NCBI GenBank assembly: GCA_030604345.1
Contig: JAUVWB010000031.1
Span: 2,501-10,461 of the forward strand
DNA: 7,961 nucleotides
Direction of reading: 5' to 3'
DNA from: Desulfofustis sp.
Lineage (GTDB): Bacteria > Desulfobacterota > Desulfobulbia > Desulfobulbales > Desulfocapsaceae
Both the position numbers and the translations under genes were made by a program. Below are positions 1-7,321 of this stretch, in pieces. Each line of letters begins with the position of its first letter. Position 1 is the stretch's first letter. The notes under the pieces were generated by a model. It did no database searches, was not told the origin of the DNA, and was given only the letters and a program-made list of their open reading frames with translations.

Positions 1-782
1 ACGATTACGAACGGGCCATTACCGAGCAGACCTCGCTTTTGCTGCGCGTACACACGTCCAATTTCCGAATGATCGGTTTTACCTCCCGCGTCCCAACCGA
101 GGAGTTGGTCGCACTGGCACAGCGCACCGGGCTTGCCGTCATGGAAGATCTAGGCAGCGGTAGCCTGGTCGATCTGCAGGAATTTGGTTTGCCTGCCGAG
201 CCAACCGTGCAGGAAGTGGTTCGCTCCGGCGTCGATGTGGTCACCTTCAGCGGTGATAAGCTGCTCGGCGGTCCCCAGGCCGGTATTATTGTCGGAAAAC
301 GTGATATCGTGTCACGCATCAAAGGCAATCCCCTTAATCGAGCCTTACGTATCGATAAATTTACGCTGGCGTCTTTGGAAAGTACGTTGCGGGCCTATTA
401 CGATCGTGATCGCGCACGCAAAGAGGTGCCGACCTTGCGGATGATTGGAGAGCCTGCCCCGGTCATCAAGAAACGGGCGCAGAAGATGCTGCGAAAGCTC
501 GGCAGAAGGCTCAGCGACCGATGTGTGCTGTCACTGGTCCAGACCATTTCCCGGGTGGGAGGAGGCGCGCTTCCCGAGTACGGCTTAACAAGTTGGGCGA
601 TTGCCCTGAAGCCTGTCGATCGGCCCGTCAGCAGCCTGGAGAAGGATTTTCGCAACCTGGCCGTGCCTGTGATCGGCAGGATCGAGCAGGAGCAGTTCCT
701 GATCGATTTCCGGACAATTCAGGACAAGGAAATCCCTCTTTTGGTTGATCAATTGTTGACGTACTTCTCATCAGTCGCATAA
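1..782 (+). CDS. selA: L-seryl-tRNA(Sec) selenium transferase, C-terminal part (5' end outside window)
   Basis: SelA is a cytoplasmic PLP enzyme that converts Ser-tRNA(Sec) to Sec-tRNA(Sec) using selenophosphate, so UGA can be read as selenocysteine. The reading frame is open from base 3 at the left edge, giving 259 visible residues against about 460 in the family, so roughly the first 200 are missing. The start is not in the window; the first in-frame TTG at 39 is internal. The PLP-lysine motif FSGDKLLGGPQAG is present, with the Lys codon at 258-260. Other SelA hallmarks are VHTSNFRMIGFT, EDLGSGSL, VGGGALPE and, near the end, PVIGRIEQEQFLIDFRT. No frameshift or stop interrupts it. It ends two bases before the next gene, suggesting one transcript. 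Family assignment is firm. selB, selC and selD are not in the window, so the rest of the pathway must lie elsewhere. Confidence 0.96.
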   Translation, partial: DYERAITEQTSLLLRVHTSNFRMIGFTSRVPTEELVALAQRTGLAVMEDLGSGSLVDLQEFGLPAEPTVQEVVRSGVDVVTFSGDKLLGGPQAGIIVGKRDIVSRIKGNPLNRALRIDKFTLASLESTLRAYYDRDRARKEVPTLRMIGEPAPVIKKRAQKMLRKLGRRLSDRCVLSLVQTISRVGGGALPEYGLTSWAIALKPVDRPVSSLEKDFRNLAVPVIGRIEQEQFLIDFRTIQDKEIPLLVDQLLTYFSSVA

Positions 783-784
783 GC

Positions 785-2860
785 ATGCGTCATATTCGCT
801 TTCCCCGCAATCCCGAGATCGGGCCGTTAGTGCTGAACGATTGCCGCATCTTTGCCAACCGTTTCAGAAAAAGCGTTCTCAGTCTCATTCCCACGGCCGG
901 CTCGGTTCGCTTTTTCTTGACGGAAGACAAGGGGCTCAGTGAAGGAAAAGATGGCGCCGCACCAGATCTTTTACCCGTTAAGACCATTGAAGGGAATCTG
1001 CAGTTTCCGCTGGCCGCAGAAAACAGGCAGTGTTTGGTAGCGGAAGTCATGGGAATCGACCCGGTGGTGGTGGAAAAAGCCTCTCGGGAATGGCTGGCGG
1101 AAACCGGTGTTTTCATCTGCGCGGAATTGACAAGAATCAAGCGTGACGCACTCGATCCGATAACCGCCTGCTACCAGGCGCACCATCTCCTCGAAGCCGT
1201 GACTCTTTTCGCCGGAAGCCAGGCCGCTCACCTTGTTTTGGTGGAAGCGAGCCCTTCGGCACGTTACCCCCATGACCGGTTTACCCACCTGCAAGCCGAA
1301 GCGGTCCTTCTCAAGGAACATAACCGGTCCCATTTTCCCCTGTTTCACCTTGGCCTGGGTGTTTTCGCTCTTCTCGTCGACCGTCAGCCGCGCGCGTTTC
1401 TCAAGGACTTTTGCCTCTCATTGATTACGCTGTTGAAGCGCAACGGTTGCCGCCGGGTGCATTGCGGTTGCCGGAGTCTGGCCGAGGGCCGGACTGATGA
1501 CGCGCCAGGTCTGAGTGACCCGAAGCGGGTCATAGATGAGGCATGGCAGGCCCTGGAAAGGGCGTGTGGTCGCGGTCCGTTCGCGTTTTGCGATTATGAG
1601 ACGCTCGTCAGCCCCGAGCAACCCCTGTTTCGACCGGTGTGCCCAAGGATTGCCGCCTGGCTGCGCCACCGCTGTCGCGGTCTGACCACTTTTGCTCTGG
1701 TGTGCCTGCGGCCGGGAGGCCGGTGGACGGACGAGCGGAAACGCCGTCTTGGCGAGTCTCTCGGCAGGTATCCGAGCCTGGCCATGGATGGCGATCAGGT
1801 GGTGATCCTGCCGGAACGAGGCAGTGACGAGGCGTACCAGTGGGCCCGGCAGATCATCGAGGAGGTTGTCATTGCGTCTGGCGAAAGCAGCCTGTCGGCT
1901 GGAATCAGCTGCTATCCCGATCAGGGCACCAGCATTGCCGTCTTGCTGAAGAACACCCTCAAGGCCCTGCTGCATGCATCATTTCTTGAGCCGAACAGCG
2001 TTGTCGTGTTTGATGCCCTCAGCCTCAACATCAGCGGCGATGCCTACTTCGCCGAGGGAGATTGGTTTGCCGCGGTCAAAGAGTATCGACGGGGTCTACA
2101 ATGGGCGGAACATGACACTAATCTGCTCAATAGCCTGGGCGTGACCTATGCCATGCTGAATCGGACCTCCGCTGCGATCGAGTCGTTCCGGCGCGTTTTG
2201 GCAGTGGACCCCGATAACTTCGTGGCTTGTTATAATTGCGGTCTCGGCATGCAGGCAACGGGTCGGTTCGGTGAGGCCGTCGTCTTGTTTTCTCGAGCGC
2301 TCGATGCCTATGACGAGAACGATGCCGACGAGAGAAGCGTCTATAGTGATCTTTGCTATCAATATGGTGTGTCGCTCTTTAAAACCGGTGACTACCGACG
2401 TTGTGTCGCGGTATTGACACGCTGGTACGAGGAACAAAAGCCCAACCACGGAGCGGGGGTTTGCTGCCGCGCTATCGGCAGCAGCCATTACCACCTGCAT
2501 CATCTGGCGGAGGCCGGCCACTGGTTACAACGGGCTCTGGCCTACGATGAAACCGATGCCGAGTCGCTCAGCCTCCTGGGCGCTGTCTACTTGAAGCAGG
2601 GGGAAGGGGATGAAATTGCCTTACGGCTGCTGGAAAAAGCGGTGGAAATGACCGAGAACAAAGAGGTCGGCCTCGTGTTGCGCTGGGCTCAGGGGCTGCA
2701 GGCGTGCGGTCATCTGGAACAGGCTCTCCTGCAGTTTCGTCGATGTGGCGCACAAAAACAGACACGCAGAGAGGCCTGGCAGGGACTGCGGGATATCTAT
2801 CGACAACAGGGTAAGGATCGTCTGGCCGATCGGTATCAGGAAAAGGTTGCCAAAGTGTAA
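785..2860 (+). CDS. TPR-repeat protein with GAF-like region and two degenerate GGDEF-like domains
   Basis: A 691-residue protein, with no named family recognised. Residues about 25-118 look GAF-like. Residues 121-135 (DALDPITACYQAHHL) copy the DxLTGLxNRRxL opening of a GGDEF domain. The expected GGDEF signature is GLGVF at 190-194, in the context HLGLGVFALLV. A second GGDEF-like unit starts near residue 300; its signature is DGDQV at 335-339, followed by LSAGISCYPDQGTS and a helix ending LEPNSVVVFD, as in GGDEF C-termini. Catalytic acidic residues and RxxD inhibitory sites are not preserved in either copy, so diguanylate cyclase activity is unlikely; a scaffold or sensor role is inference. 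Residues about 414-690 hold some seven or eight TPR-like helix pairs, such as AAIESFRRVLAVDPDN, implying protein binding. No signal peptide or membrane segment is apparent, so it is probably cytoplasmic. The ATG follows the selA stop by two bases with no clear Shine-Dalgarno, pointing to translational coupling. Confidence 0.85.
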   Translation: MRHIRFPRNPEIGPLVLNDCRIFANRFRKSVLSLIPTAGSVRFFLTEDKGLSEGKDGAAPDLLPVKTIEGNLQFPLAAENRQCLVAEVMGIDPVVVEKASREWLAETGVFICAELTRIKRDALDPITACYQAHHLLEAVTLFAGSQAAHLVLVEASPSARYPHDRFTHLQAEAVLLKEHNRSHFPLFHLGLGVFALLVDRQPRAFLKDFCLSLITLLKRNGCRRVHCGCRSLAEGRTDDAPGLSDPKRVIDEAWQALERACGRGPFAFCDYETLVSPEQPLFRPVCPRIAAWLRHRCRGLTTFALVCLRPGGRWTDERKRRLGESLGRYPSLAMDGDQVVILPERGSDEAYQWARQIIEEVVIASGESSLSAGISCYPDQGTSIAVLLKNTLKALLHASFLEPNSVVVFDALSLNISGDAYFAEGDWFAAVKEYRRGLQWAEHDTNLLNSLGVTYAMLNRTSAAIESFRRVLAVDPDNFVACYNCGLGMQATGRFGEAVVLFSRALDAYDENDADERSVYSDLCYQYGVSLFKTGDYRRCVAVLTRWYEEQKPNHGAGVCCRAIGSSHYHLHHLAEAGHWLQRALAYDETDAESLSLLGAVYLKQGEGDEIALRLLEKAVEMTENKEVGLVLRWAQGLQACGHLEQALLQFRRCGAQKQTRREAWQGLRDIYRQQGKDRLADRYQEKVAKV

Positions 2861-2884
2861 ACGACAGCGTTGTTGGTCCCTGTC

Positions 2885-2914
2885 TTGGTCGTTACCCTGT
2901 TGGAAGCATATAAC
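2885..2914 (+). promoter_or_regulatory. Possible sigma-70-type promoter for the LOG-family gene
   Basis: The gap holds TATAAC (2909-2914, five of six matches to TATAAT), preceded by an 18-base spacer and a weak -35, TTGGTC (2885-2890). Transcription would start near 2921, about 20 bases before the ATG. The hexamer TTGGTC also occurs at 2873-2878, giving two direct copies 12 bases apart. AACGAC (2860-2865) and GTCGTT (2888-2893) form a six-base inverted repeat across the area. Either could be an operator, but both are short enough to be chance. The call rests on consensus resemblance only. Confidence 0.35.
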
Positions 2915-2939
2915 ATCAACTCATTACACGGGAACGAGT

Positions 2940-3623
2940 ATGGATTGCTTGGAGCGCAGGCGGGTCAAACGTGAACCGAAATACACCCTCGACAATACGG
3001 TGATCGGGGATTCGTGGCGGATGTTCAGGATCATGTCGGAGTTTGTCGAAGGCTTCGACTCGCTTTCCGCTGTGGATATACCCGCCGTAACCGTATACGG
3101 TTCGGCCCGGATCAAGAGTGACCATCCCTGGTATCAACTGGCAGAGAAAATCGCGTTTGGTCTTGCCTCTGCGAACTTTGCCGTTGTTACCGGTGGTGGC
3201 CCGGGTATCATGGAGGCGGCCAATAAGGGGGCCGCCGAGGCATGCGGCATTTCCATCGGCCTCAACATCAGCTTGCCGCACGAACAGGAACCCAACCCGT
3301 ATGCCAATTTACCTTTACATTTCAAGTATTTTTTTGTTAGAAAGGTTATGCTTATGAAATATTCCTCGGCCTTTGTCTGCATGCCGGGAGGGTTTGGTTC
3401 ACTGGACGAGTTGTTCGAAGCGATCACCTTGATTCAGACCCAACGGGTCAAGCCCTTTCCCGTTGTCCTGGTGGGCAGCTCCTTCTGGTCGGGATTACTC
3501 GATTGGATACGGAAAAATCAATTGGCCGCAGGACTGATCAGTGAGGAAGATTTACATCTGTGCAAGGTTCTTGATGATGCCGATGAGGTCGTCGAGTATA
3601 TCAAACAAAGGGCCCAACGTTGA
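2940..3623 (+). CDS. LOG-family (TIGR00730-type) Rossmann-fold nucleotide hydrolase
   Basis: A 227-residue protein of the LOG family, long mislabelled 'lysine decarboxylase'. Characterised members are nucleoside 5'-monophosphate phosphoribohydrolases that split the base from a nucleotide, including cytokinin-activating LOG enzymes. Visible motifs are VYGSAR (52-57), TGGGPGIMEAANKGA (84-98), FFVRKVMLMKYS (131-142, with Arg134) and PGGFGSLDELFE (149-160, with Glu157). The last is the family PGGxGTxxE signature with Ser154 in place of Thr, a conservative change that leaves the catalytic Arg/Glu pair. An N-terminal stretch of about 45 residues (DSWRMFRIMSEFVEGF) is typical of the longer bacterial subgroup. 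The frame is open back to 2745, but that stretch overlaps the upstream gene and looks non-protein-like. ATG 2940 fits the family's N-terminus, though its upstream GGGAACGAG is only a weak ribosome site. Natural substrate is unknown. It is probably a separate unit from the gene before it. Confidence 0.9.
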   Translation: MDCLERRRVKREPKYTLDNTVIGDSWRMFRIMSEFVEGFDSLSAVDIPAVTVYGSARIKSDHPWYQLAEKIAFGLASANFAVVTGGGPGIMEAANKGAAEACGISIGLNISLPHEQEPNPYANLPLHFKYFFVRKVMLMKYSSAFVCMPGGFGSLDELFEAITLIQTQRVKPFPVVLVGSSFWSGLLDWIRKNQLAAGLISEEDLHLCKVLDDADEVVEYIKQRAQR

Positions 3624-3692
3624 TTCTTACGGGTGCGACAGGTAACGCTGCCGCCCATGGATCATGAGCGTTGAACCAATCAGCTTGTCGAT

Positions 3693-3698
3693 GAGGTG
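3693..3698 (+). promoter_or_regulatory. Shine-Dalgarno site of pilT
   Basis: GAGGTG lies five bases before the ATG at 3704, a near-ideal ribosome binding site that fixes the pilT start. It is clearly stronger than the sites in front of the other starts in this window. The 80-base gap before pilT has no convincing -35/-10 pair, so pilT may be read through from the LOG-family gene. Confidence 0.7.
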
Positions 3699-3703
3699 AA
3701 AGC

Positions 3704-4786
3704 ATGGCGCAGATCGATGCATTTTTCAAATTGATGAATGATGAGGGCGCCTCGGACTTGCATATGGTTGCCGACCAGCAACCGGTGCTGAGAATTCGCG
3801 GCGACATGGAGCGCGTCAAGTTCAAGAAGATGAGCAATGACGAGCTCAAGGCCATGCTTTACGAGATATGCCCGGAGGACAAGATCAAGCTCTTCGAGGA
3901 GACAGGTGATGTCGATTTCGGTTACGAGATCCCTGGGCTGGCCCGCTATCGTTGCAATTTTTTTCAGCAGAAGTACGGGATCGGTGCGGTTTTCAGGGAA
4001 ATCCCCAGCGAGATCCTGACCTGCGAACAGCTGGGGTTGCCCAAGGTCATTTCCCGTCTCGCCCATCTGCCCAAGGGCTTGGTGTTGGTTACCGGCCCGA
4101 CCGGCTCCGGTAAATCGACAACCCTTGCCGCCATTGTCGATGAGGCGAACAAGGTGCGGCAACACCATATCCTGACCATCGAGGATCCCATCGAGTTTGT
4201 GCACAAGAGCCATAAATGCCTCATTAACCATCGCGAGATCGGTACTCACACCAAAGGATTCGCTCAGGCGCTGCGCGGTGCCTTGCGCGAAGATCCCGAC
4301 ATCATCATGGTCGGTGAGATGCGCGACCTGGAAACCATAGCGCTGGCCATGGAAGCGGCCATGACCGGACACCTGGTTTTCGCCACCCTTCATACGCTCA
4401 ATGCCATGAAAACGGTGGATCGGGTTATCGAGATCTTTCCGGCCACCCAGCAAGGCCAGGTCCGCTCCACGTTGGCCGATGCGTTGAAGGCGGTCGTTTC
4501 CCAGACGCTGTTCAAACGGATCGACATCAAAGGCCGAGTGGCGGCGCTGGAAATCCTCATCGCCACGCCGGCCGTGCGAAACCTCATTCGCGAGGGGAAA
4601 ACCTATCAGATCCTCTCAGCCATGCAGACCGGCAAGAAATATGGCATGCAGACCATGGACGATGCCATCATGGGTTTCCTTGAGAAGAAGATGATCAGCC
4701 CCGACGATGCCTATACCAACTCCATCGAGAAATCAAAATTTCTCAAGTTCCTGAGAAAGCCACCGTCCGATTTCACCGAGGTCTGA
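3704..4786 (+). CDS. pilT: Type IV pilus retraction ATPase PilT
   Basis: PilT is a hexameric cytoplasmic ATPase at the base of the type IV pilus that drives pilin disassembly, giving twitching motility and, in competent bacteria, retraction of DNA-bound pili. The 360 residues include the N-terminal GASDLHMVAD (15-24), Walker A GPTGSGKSTT (131-140), the Asp box LTIEDPIEFVH (157-167), Walker B DPDIIMVGEMRDLET (197-211, with catalytic Glu205), and the His box TGHLVFATLHT (221-231). The PilT-specific AIRNLIRE motif appears as AVRNLIRE (290-297) and separates it from the assembly ATPase PilB. The sequence resembles PilT more than PilU. The C-terminal tail after about residue 340, rich in Lys and Phe, is slightly longer than in the Pseudomonas protein (about 344 residues). 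That tail is the part antisense to the end of comEC. All catalytic motifs are intact. Several PilT paralogues often coexist in deltaproteobacteria, so this need not be the only one. Confidence 0.96.
   Translation: MAQIDAFFKLMNDEGASDLHMVADQQPVLRIRGDMERVKFKKMSNDELKAMLYEICPEDKIKLFEETGDVDFGYEIPGLARYRCNFFQQKYGIGAVFREIPSEILTCEQLGLPKVISRLAHLPKGLVLVTGPTGSGKSTTLAAIVDEANKVRQHHILTIEDPIEFVHKSHKCLINHREIGTHTKGFAQALRGALREDPDIIMVGEMRDLETIALAMEAAMTGHLVFATLHTLNAMKTVDRVIEIFPATQQGQVRSTLADALKAVVSQTLFKRIDIKGRVAALEILIATPAVRNLIREGKTYQILSAMQTGKKYGMQTMDDAIMGFLEKKMISPDDAYTNSIEKSKFLKFLRKPPSDFTEV
4733..4786. other. 54-bp convergent coding overlap of pilT and comEC
   Basis: The last 18 codons of pilT (plus) and of comEC (minus) occupy the same bases, each including its stop. 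The codon registers coincide exactly: the pilT TGA at 4784-4786 is read on the minus strand as TCA (Ser), and the comEC TGA is the complement of a pilT Ser TCA codon at 4733-4735. No intergenic terminator can exist between the genes, so each transcript must run into the other coding region. Confidence 0.93.
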
Positions 4787-7321
4787 TGGCCGTTTCGCCG
4801 TAAAGGGCGATTTCGGCGACCACGATCCTGCCCGGTAGGAATCGATCCGATAGCCGGTCGATGTCCCCACGATCCGGATGGTACCATGCTCTTCGGTGGT
4901 GAGCAGTCGAATCTGGTGTTTGTCGACCAGCTCTCGCAGGGCCGTTGAGGGAAAGAGCGCGCCCCGTCGATCGCCGGTGGATACGATCAGATGGTCCGGG
5001 TTCACCCTGGTCAGAAACTCCGGACTATTCGACGTGGATGAGCCGTGGTGCGCTGCCAACAGGATATTCGCTCCGAGAAGACGGGAAGACTTGACCAGAT
5101 GGCGTTCTCTGCTCGTTCCAATATCCCCCGGCAAGATCATCGAGAACCCGGAGGTCTCCAGCAGAACCACGAGCGAATTGTCGTCCTCCGTTGCCTCAGG
5201 TGCGGTGTGCCAGCGCCGCTTTTCGGGAGGACCGTGAGCGGCCCCGAGCGCCGAGAGACGGTAACCGGCTTCTTGCAGAAAGGGTCCACCGTTGGGGAAC
5301 CTGAGCTCAACGCCCATCTCCTCTGCCATCCGGCACAGGCGAGCGAAACCGATCTTACTTTCGTCGAGATACGGCAACCAGAGTCGATCCGCTCCGAAAC
5401 GATGCAGCAAGGCGGGTATGCCATTGTAATGGTCGGCATCGGCATGGGAGACGACGACGTCGTCGAGCCGGGCCACGCCGCGTCGCCACAGATAGGGCGC
5501 AATGATCGAGGCGCCGCAGTCAAATCCCGGCGAGCTGCGGCAGCCGCCATCAAACAGGATGTTTTTTCCCCCTCGAAGTTCCGCCAACACGGCGCTGCCG
5601 TGTCCCACATCGATAACCGACACCAGGTCCTGCTTACGAAAGGATGCCGATAAGCCGGTCAATGGCTCGACCATGACAACCAGGCAGCATCCGATGACGC
5701 ACGCGGCCGCCCAGCGTCGAACCGGCCTGATACCGGGGGCGGCCACCATGGCCAAGGCCGCGAGATAGAGCAGGACAACCCCGATTGGTGGTGATGGCAG
5801 CCAGATGGTGCTGAGTGCGCGGTTGGAGAAAAATGATGACGCGGCAACCGTTGCCGACAACGCCCAGGCCCCAATGTGCAGCAAGATGGCTGCCGGTTCG
5901 GGAAAAAGAGGCAGAATCGGTACGGCCAGAAACCCGAAAACCATCGCCCAGAGACAGATCAGCGGTTCCGCCACCAGATTGGCGGCCACGGTGACGGTGG
6001 AGAGGCGATTGAAATGATAGAGCAACAGCGGCGCCGTCCCCAGGCTTGCGGCCACGGAGACGACGATCAGGCCAAACAGCCAGCGGCGCCAGGGCAGCGG
6101 TTGCTTTGTCTGGGGCGATTGCGTCTGTGGAGGTATCTGCAGAAAACGGGGAGTGATCAGGATGATCGAGACGACTGCAGCAAATGAGAGTTGAAAAGAA
6201 GGACTGATCAGGGCAAAGGGGTCGATCAGAAGAATGGTCAGAGCTGCTCCAGCAACCGCGGTAAACGGGGATTTGACACGCTCACTGGCCAGTGCGGCGA
6301 TGACGAAGACGGCCATAACAAATGACCTCATCACCGGTGGCTGACTGCCGGCGAGCAGCGTGTAGAGAAAAAGCACCGGGATACAGAGGACCATCGCCGC
6401 TTTTCTCACCTCGAAACGCAGCATTAATCCGGTCGACCGACGGAGCAGCCAGTAGGTGACCGTATAGAGAAAAAAACCGAGCAATCCCACATGTAAACCA
6501 GAGATTGCCAGGATATGCATGATGCCGGCACCGCGGAACGATTCCAACACCGTTTCGGGGATTGCGGAGCGGTCGCCGATGAGCAGAGCCCGATACAATG
6601 CGGCCGGCAGAGGGTCGAGGCTGGCGTCGAGGCTGTTGCCGATGGCACTTCTCATTCGCTCGATCCGGTAGTGGAGCGGCCGATGCGGCTGCACCACGGA
6701 GTTGGCCAGTGGCTGCAAAAAAAGAGGTGAGTCGACGGTGCCGACGATGGTGATGCCGCGACGGGCGAGATACTCTTGGTAATCGAATGTTCCCGGCGTG
6801 TTCGGGGCCAGAGGGGAGCGGATGTGCGCCCGGGCCACCAGTGCATCCCCCGGTTGCAACGCTGCAGGCCAGGCGCCCTTCACATTGAGAAGTATCTGGC
6901 CGTGGGCCGCTGCCAGGCCGGAGCCATCGGCCCGGCTGATATGGTCCACATCGACGATCGCCCTGCTGGTTACACCGTCGGAGCTGACCAATTCCGCCAG
7001 GTACCCACTGAGCACCACCTCGGCAGCGGCGGCAGGGGCCTCCGGCAGCCCGGAATTCTTGTGCTCAAGCCAGATCCATTGCTGCTCTGTGCGAAGATAT
7101 CCCAGCACGAGAGCGCAGCCCAAGAGTGCGACCATGGCTGCTGGAGCCCATTTTCTCCACCAGCAGACGATGGCCAGGGCCAGGCCGAGCAGAAAAACAG
7201 GGGGAAGAACCGGTATCGTGTTCGCGATGCCACCGGATTCGTGCAGGATGATCCCGCCGGCAAAGGCGGTGGTAAAATAGATCAGCAGATTGGTACGGAG
7301 ACGGTCGGCACGTACTCTCAC
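4733..7321 (-). CDS. comEC: ComEC/Rec2-family DNA uptake channel with metallo-beta-lactamase-like domain
   Basis: ComEC is the inner-membrane channel through which single-stranded DNA enters during natural transformation. Read from a GTG at 7321 it has 862 residues, a normal length. The N-terminus has about three membrane segments and an OB-fold-like region (about 80-200); no Cys is seen there, so the disulfide known in Bacillus ComEC is absent. The Competence domain begins around ALLIGDRSAIPE and HILAISGLHVGLLG (246-282) and continues through many hydrophobic helices to about 570. The C-terminal metallo-beta-lactamase-like domain has DVGHGSA (571-577, usually DVGQGD), SHADADHYNG (625-634, bases 5420-5449), LPGDIG (730-735) and AAHHGSS (756-762), so the metal-site residues appear intact. 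The frame is open upstream to 7381, but GTG 7321 overlaps the waaA stop as GTGA with a weak AGAGA six bases ahead, the usual coupled start. The last 30 or so residues lie beyond the fold and run into pilT. Confidence 0.94.
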   Translation of the reverse strand: MRVRADRLRTNLLIYFTTAFAGGIILHESGGIANTIPVLPPVFLLGLALAIVCWWRKWAPAAMVALLGCALVLGYLRTEQQWIWLEHKNSGLPEAPAAAAEVVLSGYLAELVSSDGVTSRAIVDVDHISRADGSGLAAAHGQILLNVKGAWPAALQPGDALVARAHIRSPLAPNTPGTFDYQEYLARRGITIVGTVDSPLFLQPLANSVVQPHRPLHYRIERMRSAIGNSLDASLDPLPAALYRALLIGDRSAIPETVLESFRGAGIMHILAISGLHVGLLGFFLYTVTYWLLRRSTGLMLRFEVRKAAMVLCIPVLFLYTLLAGSQPPVMRSFVMAVFVIAALASERVKSPFTAVAGAALTILLIDPFALISPSFQLSFAAVVSIILITPRFLQIPPQTQSPQTKQPLPWRRWLFGLIVVSVAASLGTAPLLLYHFNRLSTVTVAANLVAEPLICLWAMVFGFLAVPILPLFPEPAAILLHIGAWALSATVAASSFFSNRALSTIWLPSPPIGVVLLYLAALAMVAAPGIRPVRRWAAACVIGCCLVVMVEPLTGLSASFRKQDLVSVIDVGHGSAVLAELRGGKNILFDGGCRSSPGFDCGASIIAPYLWRRGVARLDDVVVSHADADHYNGIPALLHRFGADRLWLPYLDESKIGFARLCRMAEEMGVELRFPNGGPFLQEAGYRLSALGAAHGPPEKRRWHTAPEATEDDNSLVVLLETSGFSMILPGDIGTSRERHLVKSSRLLGANILLAAHHGSSTSNSPEFLTRVNPDHLIVSTGDRRGALFPSTALRELVDKHQIRLLTTEEHGTIRIVGTSTGYRIDSYRAGSWSPKSPFTAKRPSDLGEIGRWLSQELEKF
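4795..4819. other. Stem-loop just past the pilT stop, inside comEC
   Basis: TCGCCG (4795-4800) pairs with CGGCGA (4814-4819). After one bulged base, AAA (4802-4804) can pair with TTT (4811-4813), leaving a six-base loop. It sits eight bases beyond the pilT stop. No T-run follows on either strand, so it is not a standard intrinsic terminator. It could slow exonucleases or be incidental, since it also lies in comEC coding sequence. Confidence 0.25.
7318..7321 (-). promoter_or_regulatory. GTGA stop/start overlap coupling waaA to comEC
   Basis: On the minus strand the comEC GTG start and the waaA TGA stop share bases as GTGA. Such four-base overlaps commonly let the same ribosome terminate and reinitiate. 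The only Shine-Dalgarno-like bases are AGAGA (complement of 7328-7332) inside waaA. This arrangement decides the comEC start over the earlier in-frame GTG at 7381. Confidence 0.75.

Noticed and set aside
1418..1975. 185-codon minus-strand frame opposite the TPR/GGDEF-like gene
   Set aside because: Low-complexity Gln/Ala/Arg-rich shadow with no start-site signal; the plus-strand protein has clear domain structure.
2745..2939. Upstream extension of the LOG-family gene to ATG 2745
   Set aside because: The extra 65 residues overlap the end of the preceding gene in another frame, are Lys/Arg/Trp-rich and do not resemble the family N-terminus, which begins properly after ATG 2940.
3644..3672. Inverted repeat AACGCT/AGCGTT between the LOG-family gene and pilT
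   Set aside because: Only six pairs with a 17-base loop and no T-run; too weak to call a terminator or operator.
3680..4453. 257-codon open frame on the minus strand opposite pilT
   Set aside because: It lies opposite the conserved PilT motifs, and its His/Gly/Asp-rich translation is what the complement of such codons gives; no fold or motif is visible.
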